Both the position numbers and the translations under genes were made by a program. 64,000 nt of DNA, from positions 1 to 64,000 of the forward strand of contig CAKUYZ010000002.1 in NCBI GenBank assembly GCA_934717675.1. The letters run 5' to 3'. This DNA is from an uncultured Bacteroidales bacterium (GTDB lineage: Bacteria > Bacteroidota > Bacteroidia > Bacteroidales > Marinilabiliaceae). This document shows, one piece after another, positions 1-8,868 of this stretch (position 1 is the stretch's first letter; each line of letters begins with the position of its first letter). The notes under the pieces are model-generated. The model saw only the letters and a list, made by a program, of their open reading frames with translations. It was not told the origin of the DNA and ran no database searches.

Positions 1-346
1 CCCCGCGCGGCGTGAGGCCGCCCACAGCCGCCATGTCCCGAACCCACCATGCGGAGACGGCACGCGTGCCGTCTCCCCGCCCCATACGCAAAATCCTCAC
101 GCGGCATTATTTCCCTCCCATTACGTGAGACGTGCCACGACCCGTCTCTAAATGTCACTCCGCCGTCATTTCACCGTCTCTAAAAAACTCACCATATGTC
201 TGGGCTCTCTTTGCATAATTTTGCTTTATCCCCATAATACGCCACATATGTCTACTCGAATGTTATTTTTTGTCCACTGTTTAAACATTGGTATTAAATA
301 AATTTGTCACCAGTCAAAGCTTTCATTATTAATATACCTCAAAAAT
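1..346. other. Intergenic region upstream of the first gene
   Basis: I find no convincing gene here. A perfect 24-base palindrome lies at 53-76 (arm GGAGACGGCACG) without a T-tract, so it is either a terminator stem of a gene outside the window or a binding site. The 11-base word CCGTCTCTAAA occurs at 142-152 and again at 174-184. The last 150 bases are AT-rich and carry the likely promoter of the next gene. Confidence 0.5.
299..306 (+). promoter_or_regulatory. Probable promoter -7 box (TAAATTTG)
   Basis: The box matches the Bacteroidota TAnnTTTG consensus and lies 40 bases before the ATG at 347, in an AT-rich stretch. No well-spaced TTTG -33 element is seen, so confidence is moderate. Confidence 0.45.
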
Positions 347-1870
347 ATGCCTTCGAATACACCATTATTGTCTTTTCGGCGAGTGGCCGTCATCTCGGCC
401 TTGTCAATTCTCTCTTGGGTGGCTGTGGCTCAAGATGTCACCCTCTCTTCTAATGCCGTGGGAAATGCCGACAACACGTCACTTTGGTGGACTGCTTTCT
501 CCGACGCCGTAGAGATCCCTGCGGGCCAGTGCCTGACGTTTGAGTTTGTCAACCACACGAGCAAGGCGAACAACTACAACAATTTTGCCTACGTAGCGGC
601 TTCAGCCAAACGCGATGGCGATGACTACAAGGAATATTTTGTCCGTCGAGCGGATAATTTCGGGTGGGGGCTTGATGGCTCCTACGATGCGACAAACTCG
701 TGGACCGACTTTTTCTCTTCGGGCGTAAGTGGCGATTTCTGGAGCTATTTCAGAGAAAATATGGAGGGTGCGCAGGTCTTCCTCCAAATAGCTAATTACC
801 ATGGAACCGTCATTTCGGGCTTTACGCTCACTTTGGCCGATGGCCGTGAGTTGCGCAACGCATATACCCAGAGGTTGGCCGATGCCTCGGCTCCCGTTTG
901 GGCGTTCCTCACCGTTGATGGCTCACATGTTGACGGCCTCAAGGCTTCCCTTAGGAGTTTTGCGCCATCACTCAAAGTCTCGGTGGCCGGTAGTCTTTGG
1001 GCGGCGGCGGGGGCTGCCGCGGTGTCTGTGCCGTCACATTTCCTCCGTGCCTATTATCAAGATGCTGGCGGTGTCACATTGCTGCCGGCTCAGGTGAACG
1101 CTCCATCGGAAGTGAGCGTGTCTTCTGGCTCATTCGTTGTCTCTGATGCCGCTGGAAATGAGGTCGTTGGCCAGATTCCCGTGGTCAAGGGTTGCTCCAC
1201 TTTTGGTGCAACGGATTGCTCGTCTGCTTTCTTGTCCGTCTTGTCTTCGGGCGTGCAGGTCAAGAGCGGCGCCAGCGTCAGCGTGGCGTGCCAACTCAGG
1301 TCCTCGGGCGCAAATAACTACAACTGCCCAACCCTCATTCTCAAAAACAAAGAGGGCGTAGAATATGCCACGTTGCGGCTCGACAACTATGGTTGGGGCA
1401 ACGGTTTTGCCAATGCGCAGATGACGTCGGACTGGGATTGGGACTTCTTTAAGGATAGGCTAGACGGTATGACCCTCTCGACCACGATAACCAACAATGC
1501 GGACGGCACCATGGCTGTGGCCGTCTCCGCTACTGACGGAGCTGGCGTGGCGCATAGCCAAACTTTCAGCAACGTCAGCCTGTGGCTAGACGACAGTGGC
1601 TCGCTCCCTTCTGATTTCTCCGATGTCTATGCCCATTTCACTGTCGATGGCTGCTATGTGCTTCTGCCTCCAGGCTCGTCCACAGCGTTGGGAGAGGCCG
1701 AGGCCGACTCGTTTGTGGTGGTGGCGCGTGGTGGCGTGTTGTCTGTGCAGGGCGTTGATAGCTTTGAGGTGTATGACGTCAATGGCCGTCGCGTCTCGCC
1801 GTGTGGGTTGACCCGCGGCCTCTACGTGGTGCGCGCCGGCTCGCTCTCGCGCCTTGTGAGCCTGCGCTAG
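347..1870 (+). CDS. Secreted two-domain protein with T9SS-type C-terminal tail
   Basis: This 507-residue protein has a signal peptide (residues 1-29, cut after VAVAQ). Two related domains follow, at about 41-195 and 286-436. Both carry a NNYN motif, then a (D)NxGWG motif about 25 residues later, then a W(T/D)xFF-type motif and a final FTVDG-like strand. The arrangement suggests tandem beta-sandwich, perhaps carbohydrate-binding, modules, but I do not recognise a named family. The last 55 residues contain VYDVNGRRV and GLYVVRAG, the pattern of a type A T9SS sorting tail (known family); export by T9SS and surface attachment are inferred. The role is unknown. It has its own likely promoter and no operon partner. 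Confidence 0.7.
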   Translation: MPSNTPLLSFRRVAVISALSILSWVAVAQDVTLSSNAVGNADNTSLWWTAFSDAVEIPAGQCLTFEFVNHTSKANNYNNFAYVAASAKRDGDDYKEYFVRRADNFGWGLDGSYDATNSWTDFFSSGVSGDFWSYFRENMEGAQVFLQIANYHGTVISGFTLTLADGRELRNAYTQRLADASAPVWAFLTVDGSHVDGLKASLRSFAPSLKVSVAGSLWAAAGAAAVSVPSHFLRAYYQDAGGVTLLPAQVNAPSEVSVSSGSFVVSDAAGNEVVGQIPVVKGCSTFGATDCSSAFLSVLSSGVQVKSGASVSVACQLRSSGANNYNCPTLILKNKEGVEYATLRLDNYGWGNGFANAQMTSDWDWDFFKDRLDGMTLSTTITNNADGTMAVAVSATDGAGVAHSQTFSNVSLWLDDSGSLPSDFSDVYAHFTVDGCYVLLPPGSSTALGEAEADSFVVVARGGVLSVQGVDSFEVYDVNGRRVSPCGLTRGLYVVRAGSLSRLVSLR

Positions 1871-2024
1871 GCTGTGCGGCGCTGTCTTTAAGTTCCCTTT
1901 TCCCTTGCGATGCGGGCGGGAGGCGCATGCCGCGGTGGCGGCTGCGCCTTCCGCCTTTTTATTGCCGTCATAATTCGATAACTTCGCGCCTCGAAGTCAA
2001 CCTAACATAAAGCGACACAACAGA

Positions 2025-4556
2025 ATGAAGAAGCTCCTCTCTTGTCTGGCGGCCTTGGTCTGCGTCATGGCCACAGCCTTTGCCGGCTCAATATCCGGCA
2101 CGGTGGTGGATGCCGTGCGGCAGCCGCTGCCTTTTGCCAACGTCATTGTGTATCAGGGTGAGACGCTCGTAAAGGGCACTGTGTCTGATGCCGCGGGCGA
2201 TTTCTCCATAGATGGACTGAAAGATGGCGACTATCTCGTCTCGTTCCAGATGATGGGCTATGAGACGCTCTCTCGCCCAGTCAAAATATCGGTCGCCGCC
2301 CGCTCCATCAAAATGGGGCAGGTGACCTTGGCCGAGGAGACGCGGCAGGTTGGCGAGGTGTCTGTGGTGGCGCAGAAGTCGTCAATGAAGCTGGAGATTG
2401 ACAAGAAAGTCTTCAATGTGGATCAAGACATATCTTCGGTCGGCGGCAGCGCGTCAGACGTGCTGGAGAACATCCCCAGCGTGGAGGTCGACGCCGAGGG
2501 CAACATATCGCTCCGCGGATCTCAGTCCGTCACCGTGTGGATCAACGGCAAGGCGCAGGGCATGACGGCAGACAATCGCGGAGACATCCTCCAGCAGCTG
2601 CCTAGCGAGAGCATAGACCACGTGGAGGTCATCACCAACCCGTCTTCAAAATATTCCGCCGAAGGCTCCGCCGGCATCATCAACATTGTCCTCAAGCGAG
2701 ACCGCAAGGCGGGCTATTACGGAGGCGTGCAGCTCAACGCCAACACCAACAAAGGCGGTCGCGTGGGAGCTAATGTCAACTATAGCAGCTCACTCCTCGA
2801 CGCCTACCTCAACGTGGGCTACGGACGCCGAGTGCACAAAAATGGAGGGTGGACTGACCGCGACTTCTTGAGCCAAGGCCAGGCCACGGGCTTCCTGAAC
2901 TCCACTTATAAGGGCAAAGGCACTGGCAACCACCTCTTTGTCCGCGCCGGCCTCACGTGGCACATGACGGAGAAAGACGAGTTCTCGGTGGGCTATATGG
3001 GCATGTTCGGCTCCGGAGACCGCAAGGTGACATATCACTACACGTCTGGCAACTATGACGGACACGACCTCATTGACCCCTTCTGGCGCACGCGCGTGAG
3101 CGACCAGGATGACGACATGACGATGCAAAACGCCGATTTGTCATATCGTCATCAGTGGGTCACGGGACATTTCCTTGAGGCCTCGGTCTCGAAGTTTAGG
3201 TGGAAGATGGACGGCGACACCTATTACGACCAAGACACGTATCCCAACTCCAGCCTGCCCGCCGAGGGGCCGTGGACCGACGCCGACCTCGACGCCGCGC
3301 GCGTCAACGCCTATCAGAGGCAAAAGAACACCATCAAGACGGGCGACGTCGAGACGCGCCTGGACTATGAGAGGGCCATTGGAGACGACGCCCGTCTTCA
3401 GGCGGGCTACGAGGGCGCTTTCTCGCGAGAGAACAGCCCGACCGAGACTTTTGCCGACCGAGACATGACGCAGAGCATCAAGACCCTTTTCAACCGCTTC
3501 AAGTACGACACCGACATCCACGCCCTCTACGCCAACTGGAGCGACCGCCCGGGTGCCGGCTCCGTCTTCGGCTATCAGCTTGGCCTGCGCGGCGAGTGGT
3601 GGCAAGTGCGCACGTCTAGCAGCAACTATGAGCAGGAATATGAGGGAGAGAGGCCCGAAAAGTTCACCAAGAGCTACTTCAGCCTCTTCCCCACGGCCTA
3701 TCTCTCTTTCAAACTCGGCGAGACGCAAGAGCTGCAGGCCAACTACACGCGCAGGCTCCAGAGGCCATGGGGTGGGCAGATGAACTCTTTCAAGAACATA
3801 TCTGACTCCACAAGCATATCTTACGGCAATCCGGAGCTTACGCCGGAATATACCAACTCGCTAGAGCTTAACTATATCAAGAATTGGGACAACCAGACGC
3901 TCTCTTTCTCGGCCTATTTCCGCCCCTCTTCCGACGTCATTCAGCAGATAGCCTACCTGGACGGCGGCGTGAGATACTCCACCAACCGTAACATTGCCAA
4001 GAGCCAACGCTCCGGCTTTGAGCTCATTGGCAAGAACAAGGTCTTCACGAGGCTCGACCTCACGTCCACCCTCAACGTCTTCTACTATTCGCTAGATGGC
4101 GGCACCTTCGCCATGGCCACAGACGAGGGCCGCATGGTGGACGTGGTCGTGGCCAGTGATGAGGATTTCTCCTGGTCGATCCGCGAGATGGCCTCCGTCA
4201 TGCTGCCGAAAGAGGTGACGTGCCAGGCCACGTTCAATTTCGAGGCCCCGACCGTCATCTCGCAGGGCAAGCGCAAGGCGTCTTATAATCTAGATCTGGG
4301 CCTGCGCCGCCAGTTTGCGGGGCGCAAGCTTACGGCCGCCCTCAATTGCCGCGATGTGCTGGACAGCCGCGCGTGGCGCACATCCACCGGGGCCGAGGGC
4401 TTCCGCCAAGAGAGCCGCGACTGGCGCGGCGGGCGCCGTTTCATCCTCCAGCTCAGCTGGAGCTTCGGGAACATGGCCGGCAAAGGCAAGCCCGATGGCC
4501 GACCCTCCGCCTCGCCCGACATGGAAGGCGGCTATGGCGGAGGCGGAGACGATTAG
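2025..4556 (+). CDS. TonB-dependent-type outer-membrane beta-barrel protein
   Basis: This 843-residue protein starts with a signal peptide ending near ATAFA. A carboxypeptidase-regulatory-like beta-sandwich domain follows (about 22-110, ISGTVVDAVRQPLPFANV), then a plug domain (about 115-230, with SDVLENIPSVEVDAEGNISLRG and NPSSKYSAEGSAGIINIVLKR split over its length), then a long aromatic-rich barrel. The C-terminus is an unusual Gly/Asp-rich tail (GGYGGGGDD). The family (outer-membrane beta-barrel protein with CarboxypepD_reg-like domain) is common in Bacteroidota and takes up or exports poorly known ligands. No SusD partner is adjacent, so it is not a classic glycan-uptake pair. It is monocistronic, with a terminator hairpin downstream. 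Confidence 0.85.
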   Translation: MKKLLSCLAALVCVMATAFAGSISGTVVDAVRQPLPFANVIVYQGETLVKGTVSDAAGDFSIDGLKDGDYLVSFQMMGYETLSRPVKISVAARSIKMGQVTLAEETRQVGEVSVVAQKSSMKLEIDKKVFNVDQDISSVGGSASDVLENIPSVEVDAEGNISLRGSQSVTVWINGKAQGMTADNRGDILQQLPSESIDHVEVITNPSSKYSAEGSAGIINIVLKRDRKAGYYGGVQLNANTNKGGRVGANVNYSSSLLDAYLNVGYGRRVHKNGGWTDRDFLSQGQATGFLNSTYKGKGTGNHLFVRAGLTWHMTEKDEFSVGYMGMFGSGDRKVTYHYTSGNYDGHDLIDPFWRTRVSDQDDDMTMQNADLSYRHQWVTGHFLEASVSKFRWKMDGDTYYDQDTYPNSSLPAEGPWTDADLDAARVNAYQRQKNTIKTGDVETRLDYERAIGDDARLQAGYEGAFSRENSPTETFADRDMTQSIKTLFNRFKYDTDIHALYANWSDRPGAGSVFGYQLGLRGEWWQVRTSSSNYEQEYEGERPEKFTKSYFSLFPTAYLSFKLGETQELQANYTRRLQRPWGGQMNSFKNISDSTSISYGNPELTPEYTNSLELNYIKNWDNQTLSFSAYFRPSSDVIQQIAYLDGGVRYSTNRNIAKSQRSGFELIGKNKVFTRLDLTSTLNVFYYSLDGGTFAMATDEGRMVDVVVASDEDFSWSIREMASVMLPKEVTCQATFNFEAPTVISQGKRKASYNLDLGLRRQFAGRKLTAALNCRDVLDSRAWRTSTGAEGFRQESRDWRGGRRFILQLSWSFGNMAGKGKPDGRPSASPDMEGGYGGGGDD

Positions 4557-4582
4557 CCTCCATGCGCCCCATGACGCCTATT

Positions 4583-4639
4583 GCCGCCCGGCGCGCCTCC
4601 TGCCTCGTTTTGGGGTGGGGCGCGCCGGGCGGCCTCCTT
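4583..4639 (+). terminator. GC-rich terminator hairpin
   Basis: A long inverted repeat (arms near CCGCCCGGCGCG and CGCGCCGGGCGG) follows the stop of the outer-membrane protein by about 30 bases and ends in a weak CCTCCTTT tract. The large loop lowers confidence. Confidence 0.55.
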
Positions 4640-4679
4640 TATGTGAGTGGCGCTTGGCCCGTTGAGAGAAGTTTTTCAG

Positions 4680-4687
4680 TATCTTTG
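4680..4687 (+). promoter_or_regulatory. Probable promoter -7 box (TATCTTTG)
   Basis: This is an exact TAnnTTTG match 23 bases before the ATG at 4710, just after the terminator of the preceding gene. That suggests the degenerate kinase gene is transcribed separately. Confidence 0.5.
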
Positions 4688-4709
4688 GAGAGAATAACAT
4701 CCGCTCCCT

Positions 4710-6416
4710 ATGTTCATATTGTCCAGGGTCTTCAACCTTTTCCGGGCCTCGGCCGATGCCGACCTCTCGGAAGAGGCCAGTTTCAAGACGGCGTTCTCCA
4801 ACGTCGTCAACATCCTCATGCTCGGCCAGAGCCTTATGCTCGGCCTCATATCGCTCATCCGCGAAGACCCTGTCCTCTCGTCCATCAACCTGGTCTTCAG
4901 TCTTTTCTTCATCACATATTTTGTGGTGACGTATATCGTCAGGGTCGATCGCTATGTCAGTTTCGTAGACCGTGTGGCCATCTTCTTCTATTTCATTGTC
5001 ATCTACGTCACGTGCGCCCACTACAATGTCATAGGCCTCACCATGACCATCTACCCCTTCATCGCCATCATCCTCCACGGGCGCCATGTGGGGTCCATCC
5101 TCTCCGTCATTCAGGTCGCCATTGTCTTGGCATACTATTTCGTGGCCGTGGAGCTGTTTGGCGCCAAGGTGTCGGCCATCTTCACCCTCTCCGGCACCAT
5201 CACCATCGTCATTGTGCAGCTCATCTCCATCTTCATCTTCTACGTGGCCGTGCGGTGGCTCTCTAGCCTAGTCTATGAGAAGAACCGCGAGGTGGCCATG
5301 CTCTATGAGGAGCAGACCACGCAGCGCGACCTCATAAGCCGCCTCTCCACCTGTGTGGAGAAGCCCCTGCGAGACATATCTGAGGCTTCGGCCATCCTCG
5401 TCACCGAGAGGCTCAACCCCATGCAGTCCGACCTCTGCTCCATAGTCCGCTCCTCGGCGCTCAACGCCATCAACAACGTCAACGCCGTCCGCAAGGCCTC
5501 AAGCCTCAACATCCCCATTGTCCCGGCGGAGCAGGTGCGCTTCAACCTCTACAACCTCATGGGCGGCATGCTCAAGCTCTACCGCTCCAAAGACCCGCAG
5601 AAACTCCACTCCTTCACCCTGGCTGGCGGTGTGCCCGAAGAGGTGAGGGGCAACAGCATCCTCACCCGTCAGGTCATCCTCAACATCCTCGACGCTTTCG
5701 ACCGTTGCGCGGGCCTCACCAAGAGTGGCATGAAGATTGTCGTGAGCCGAGAAAACGTGCTGACCCGCGGCGTGGTGCTCCATTTCAGCATGACTCTGGA
5801 GTATAACCTGGAGTTCGACCGCCGCGAGATTTCGGTGAGCGAGGGCCACCTGGTAGAGTTCTTGGGCCTTGGCGTCACGCGGCGCATCATCGAGAGCGAG
5901 GGCGGATATTTCAACGCCGTCTCTGAGGGTGGGGGCGTCATGGTGGAGTTTACCATCAAATATCGCTCCATTGACGACTGCGATGACCTGGAGCCCGACC
6001 TCATCCGCAACGCCCGCGCGGCCCTCAGCGCCAGCATCCCCATGACGGAGGCCGCGGCACTCGTCATGACGGCCAGCGACGCCCTGTGGAGCAAGATTGA
6101 GGCCGCGCTAGACGGCTACTGCGCCAAGCTCATCCGCGCCAGGTCGGCCAGCGAGGCGGTGAGGCTCTTTGCCAACAATAAGGTGGACGTGGTCTTGACC
6201 GACCTCAGCTCTGACGGGGGCTCGGGCGTGAAGCTTGTGGGCATGGTGCGCGACGCCGAGAGCGGCATGGTGCGGAAGGTGCCGGTGGTGGACATTGTGG
6301 ACCCCGACTCGCCCGAGCAGATGTCCGCCAGCGTCCATTCTTGCTTCGATTTGAGCCTGCCGCTGCCGTTCAACGCCTCAATGACGCGAGACGCCCTGCG
6401 CTCCTTTTTCGTATGA
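4710..6416 (+). CDS. Membrane protein resembling a hybrid histidine kinase with lost catalytic residues
   Basis: This 568-residue protein has about six membrane segments (residues 30-185), a helical dimerisation-like segment (195-262), an ATPase-like domain (275-418) and a receiver-like domain (445-568). By hand alignment, the phospho-acceptor His is Thr214 (RLSTCVEKPL against the usual MSHEIRTPL pattern). The metal-binding Asn of the N-box is Ala329, no DxGxG box is visible, and only a GLG-type G2 remnant remains (386-388). In the receiver, the acceptor Asp498 is kept but the conserved Lys is Leu552, the Thr/Ser is Val530 and the acidic pocket is missing. The frame is fully open, so it looks like a conserved pseudokinase scaffold rather than a decaying gene. 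The signal sensed and the partner are unknown. Confidence 0.65.
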   Translation: MFILSRVFNLFRASADADLSEEASFKTAFSNVVNILMLGQSLMLGLISLIREDPVLSSINLVFSLFFITYFVVTYIVRVDRYVSFVDRVAIFFYFIVIYVTCAHYNVIGLTMTIYPFIAIILHGRHVGSILSVIQVAIVLAYYFVAVELFGAKVSAIFTLSGTITIVIVQLISIFIFYVAVRWLSSLVYEKNREVAMLYEEQTTQRDLISRLSTCVEKPLRDISEASAILVTERLNPMQSDLCSIVRSSALNAINNVNAVRKASSLNIPIVPAEQVRFNLYNLMGGMLKLYRSKDPQKLHSFTLAGGVPEEVRGNSILTRQVILNILDAFDRCAGLTKSGMKIVVSRENVLTRGVVLHFSMTLEYNLEFDRREISVSEGHLVEFLGLGVTRRIIESEGGYFNAVSEGGGVMVEFTIKYRSIDDCDDLEPDLIRNARAALSASIPMTEAAALVMTASDALWSKIEAALDGYCAKLIRARSASEAVRLFANNKVDVVLTDLSSDGGSGVKLVGMVRDAESGMVRKVPVVDIVDPDSPEQMSASVHSCFDLSLPLPFNASMTRDALRSFFV

Positions 6417-6449
6417 CAGAATTACTAGAAAAGAAGTATTTTCGCGAGC

Positions 6450-7937
6450 ATGGAAAATGTCTTGAAAATATATAACACGCTCTCGCGCCGCAAGGAGGAG
6501 TTCCACCCCATCCACGAGGGGCGCGTGGGTCTCTATGTGTGCGGCCCCACCGTCTATGGCGACGCCCATCTGGGCCACGCCAGGCCCGCCATCACGTTCG
6601 ACGTGCTTTTCCGCCACCTCACCCACATGGGCTACAAGGTGCGCTACGTCCGCAACATCACAGACGTTGGCCACTTGGAGCATGACGCTGACGAGGGCGA
6701 GGACAAGATTGCCAAAAAGGCGCGGTTGGAGCAGCTGGAGCCTATGGAGGTGGTGCAATACTACCTCACCCGATACCACAAGGCCATGGACGCGCTCGGC
6801 GTCTTGCCGCCTTCCATTGAGCCGCACGCCAGCGGACACATAATTGAGCAGATAGAGTTCATCAAGAAGATTCTCGCCGCAGGCTACGCCTACATAAGCG
6901 ACGGCTCCGTATATTTCGACGTCGAGAAGTATAACAAGAAATATCACTACGGCAAGCTCTCCGGCCGCGACCTGGAGAACACGCTGGAGAACACCCGCAC
7001 GCTAGACGGCCAGGGAGAGAAGAGAAACCCGTATGACTTCGCCCTCTGGAAGAAGGCGCAGCCGGAGCACATCATGCACTGGCCTTCGCCTTGGAGCGAG
7101 GGCTTCCCGGGCTGGCACTTGGAGTGTTCCACCATGGGCACCAAATATCTGGGCGAGGAGTTCGACATCCACGGCGGTGGCATGGACCTCATCTTCCCCC
7201 ACCACGAGTGCGAGATTGCCCAGAGCACCGCGGCCCTTGGTCATGAGACTGTCCACTACTGGATGCACAACAACATGATCACCATCAACGGCCAGAAGAT
7301 GGGCAAGAGCCTCGGCAACTTCATCACGCTCGACGAGTTCTTCCGCGGAAGCCACAAGAACGCGCAGGGCGAGGAGATGCTGGCGCAGCCCTACGACCCC
7401 ATGACCATCCGTTTCTTCATCCTCCAGGCGCACTACCGCAGCACCGTCGATTTCAGCAACGAGGCCCTCCAGGCCGCCGAGAAGGGACTGACGCGCATGC
7501 GCGACGTGGTGGCCAGGCTCGCCAAGATAACGCCCGCCAAAGAGACGACGGTGGAAGTGGCGGGGCTTCGCCAAAAGTGCGAGGACGCCATGAATGACGA
7601 CCTCAACACGCCCATTGTGATCTCGCACCTCTTCGACGCCGCCAAGGCCATCAACACCGTGGCCGACGGCAAGGGTGCCATATCCGAGGCCGACCTCAAG
7701 GAGCTGCGCGACGTATTCAAGACCTATGGCGAGGACGTCATGGGCCTCCGCCTCTCAGAGCATGGCGGGGCCAACGCCAAGGCTTTCGCCGGGGCCGTGG
7801 ACCTGCTCCTTGAGCTGCGGGCGCAAGCCAAAGCCAATAAAGACTGGGCCACGAGCGACAAGATTCGCAATGAGCTGACAGCCTTGGGCTTTGTCATTAA
7901 AGACACTAAGGAGGGCGCCGAATGGTCTCTCTGCTAA
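6450..7937 (+). CDS. cysS: Cysteinyl-tRNA synthetase
   Basis: It charges tRNA-Cys with cysteine in the cytoplasm. The 495-residue product has the class I signature at residues 31-44 (CGPTVYGDAHLGHA, an HIGH variant), the zinc-ligand regions HLECSTMG and FPHHECE, and KMGKS as the KMSKS loop, followed by the helical anticodon-binding region. Length matches the family. The ATG lies 33 bases after the preceding gene, and the stop is 24 bases before the likely start of the HU/SPOR gene, so these are probably cotranscribed. Confidence 0.97.
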   Translation: MENVLKIYNTLSRRKEEFHPIHEGRVGLYVCGPTVYGDAHLGHARPAITFDVLFRHLTHMGYKVRYVRNITDVGHLEHDADEGEDKIAKKARLEQLEPMEVVQYYLTRYHKAMDALGVLPPSIEPHASGHIIEQIEFIKKILAAGYAYISDGSVYFDVEKYNKKYHYGKLSGRDLENTLENTRTLDGQGEKRNPYDFALWKKAQPEHIMHWPSPWSEGFPGWHLECSTMGTKYLGEEFDIHGGGMDLIFPHHECEIAQSTAALGHETVHYWMHNNMITINGQKMGKSLGNFITLDEFFRGSHKNAQGEEMLAQPYDPMTIRFFILQAHYRSTVDFSNEALQAAEKGLTRMRDVVARLAKITPAKETTVEVAGLRQKCEDAMNDDLNTPIVISHLFDAAKAINTVADGKGAISEADLKELRDVFKTYGEDVMGLRLSEHGGANAKAFAGAVDLLLELRAQAKANKDWATSDKIRNELTALGFVIKDTKEGAEWSLC

Positions 7938-7960
7938 GTGATAACAATCTGACGAAAAAA

Positions 7961-8830
7961 ATGCCCACTCCCGTATCTGCCGCCATACTGAGCCTGCTCC
8001 ATGAGCATGACTGCGTGATCGTCCCCGGCCTGGGGGCTTTCATCACGCGGAGGGTGGCCGCTGCGTATGATGAGAGGCGAGGCCTTATGCTGCCACCTTC
8101 AAAAGAGGTGGCTTTCAATGCTGACATCCGTCACTCCGATGGCATCTTGGCCGACTATCTGGCACAAGCCGATGGTGAGGACTACACTGCGGCCATGCGC
8201 CGAGTGGAGGCCTTTGCCGCCGACGTGTCTCGCCGCGCGGCGGCGGGAGACGTGGTGCTGTTGCCTCGGCTAGGCTCGCTCTCCCTCATTGAGGGGCGTA
8301 TGGTCTTTGAGCCGGCGCAGGGGCTCAACGTGCTCGTTGAGAGCTACGGCCTCTCCCCCGTGGCGGCGCGTCAGGCCCGCTCGCGGCACATTGGCATGGT
8401 GGCCAGGGCCGAGGTGCGCAAGGTGGCGGCTTCCGTGGCCGCCGTGGCCGCGCTGCTGCTCATCTCGCCGCGCACGGGCGACCCTGCTTTCGTCAGGGCC
8501 GATATGTTGGCGTCCGCCATCCCGGCCCCCGCCACGGAGGCTCCGCAGACTGTGGCCGAGGTGACCGCCGAGGCCGAGACTCTCGCCCCACCGCGGCAGC
8601 GGACGTTCTGCCTCGTGGTGGCCTCTTTCCTCACCAGGCAGGAGGCGCAAGACTATGTGGCCTCCATGCGAGCCCGGGGGGTGGACGACCTCTCCATTCT
8701 AGACTATGAGGGCCGCTGCCGCGTCATTGCCGCCACTTTCGAAGACGAGGGCAAGGCCAAGGCCGCGAGCCGAGACCTGCGCTCTCTCCAGGGCTTTGAG
8801 AAGGCCTGGGTGCTCAAAGTGGAGCAATAG
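7961..8830 (+). CDS. HU (CCDC81-like) and SPOR domain membrane protein
   Basis: The N-terminal about 130 residues (LLHEHDCVIVPGLGAFITRR) match the Bacteroidota HU-related, CCDC81-type domain. One hydrophobic segment follows (VAASVAAVAALLLIS), then an Ala/Pro/Glu-rich linker, then a C-terminal SPOR domain (CLVVASFLTRQEAQDYV to AWVLKVE), which in known proteins binds denuded peptidoglycan at division sites. This layout suggests a link between envelope and cytoplasmic HU-like module, but the function is inferred. I chose the ATG at 7961 (MPTPVSAA) because homologues start just before the HU domain. A longer start at 7922 would overlap cysS by 16 bases. Confidence 0.8.
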   Translation: MPTPVSAAILSLLHEHDCVIVPGLGAFITRRVAAAYDERRGLMLPPSKEVAFNADIRHSDGILADYLAQADGEDYTAAMRRVEAFAADVSRRAAAGDVVLLPRLGSLSLIEGRMVFEPAQGLNVLVESYGLSPVAARQARSRHIGMVARAEVRKVAASVAAVAALLLISPRTGDPAFVRADMLASAIPAPATEAPQTVAEVTAEAETLAPPRQRTFCLVVASFLTRQEAQDYVASMRARGVDDLSILDYEGRCRVIAATFEDEGKAKAASRDLRSLQGFEKAWVLKVEQ

Positions 8831-8868
8831 GGCGCATGTGAGGTAAAGACAGTACGAGATAAAAAATT

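Noticed and set aside
4346..5266. 306-codon frame bridging the outer-membrane protein and the pseudokinase
   Set aside because: It overlaps both supported genes in another frame and is Arg/His/Pro-rich without motifs.
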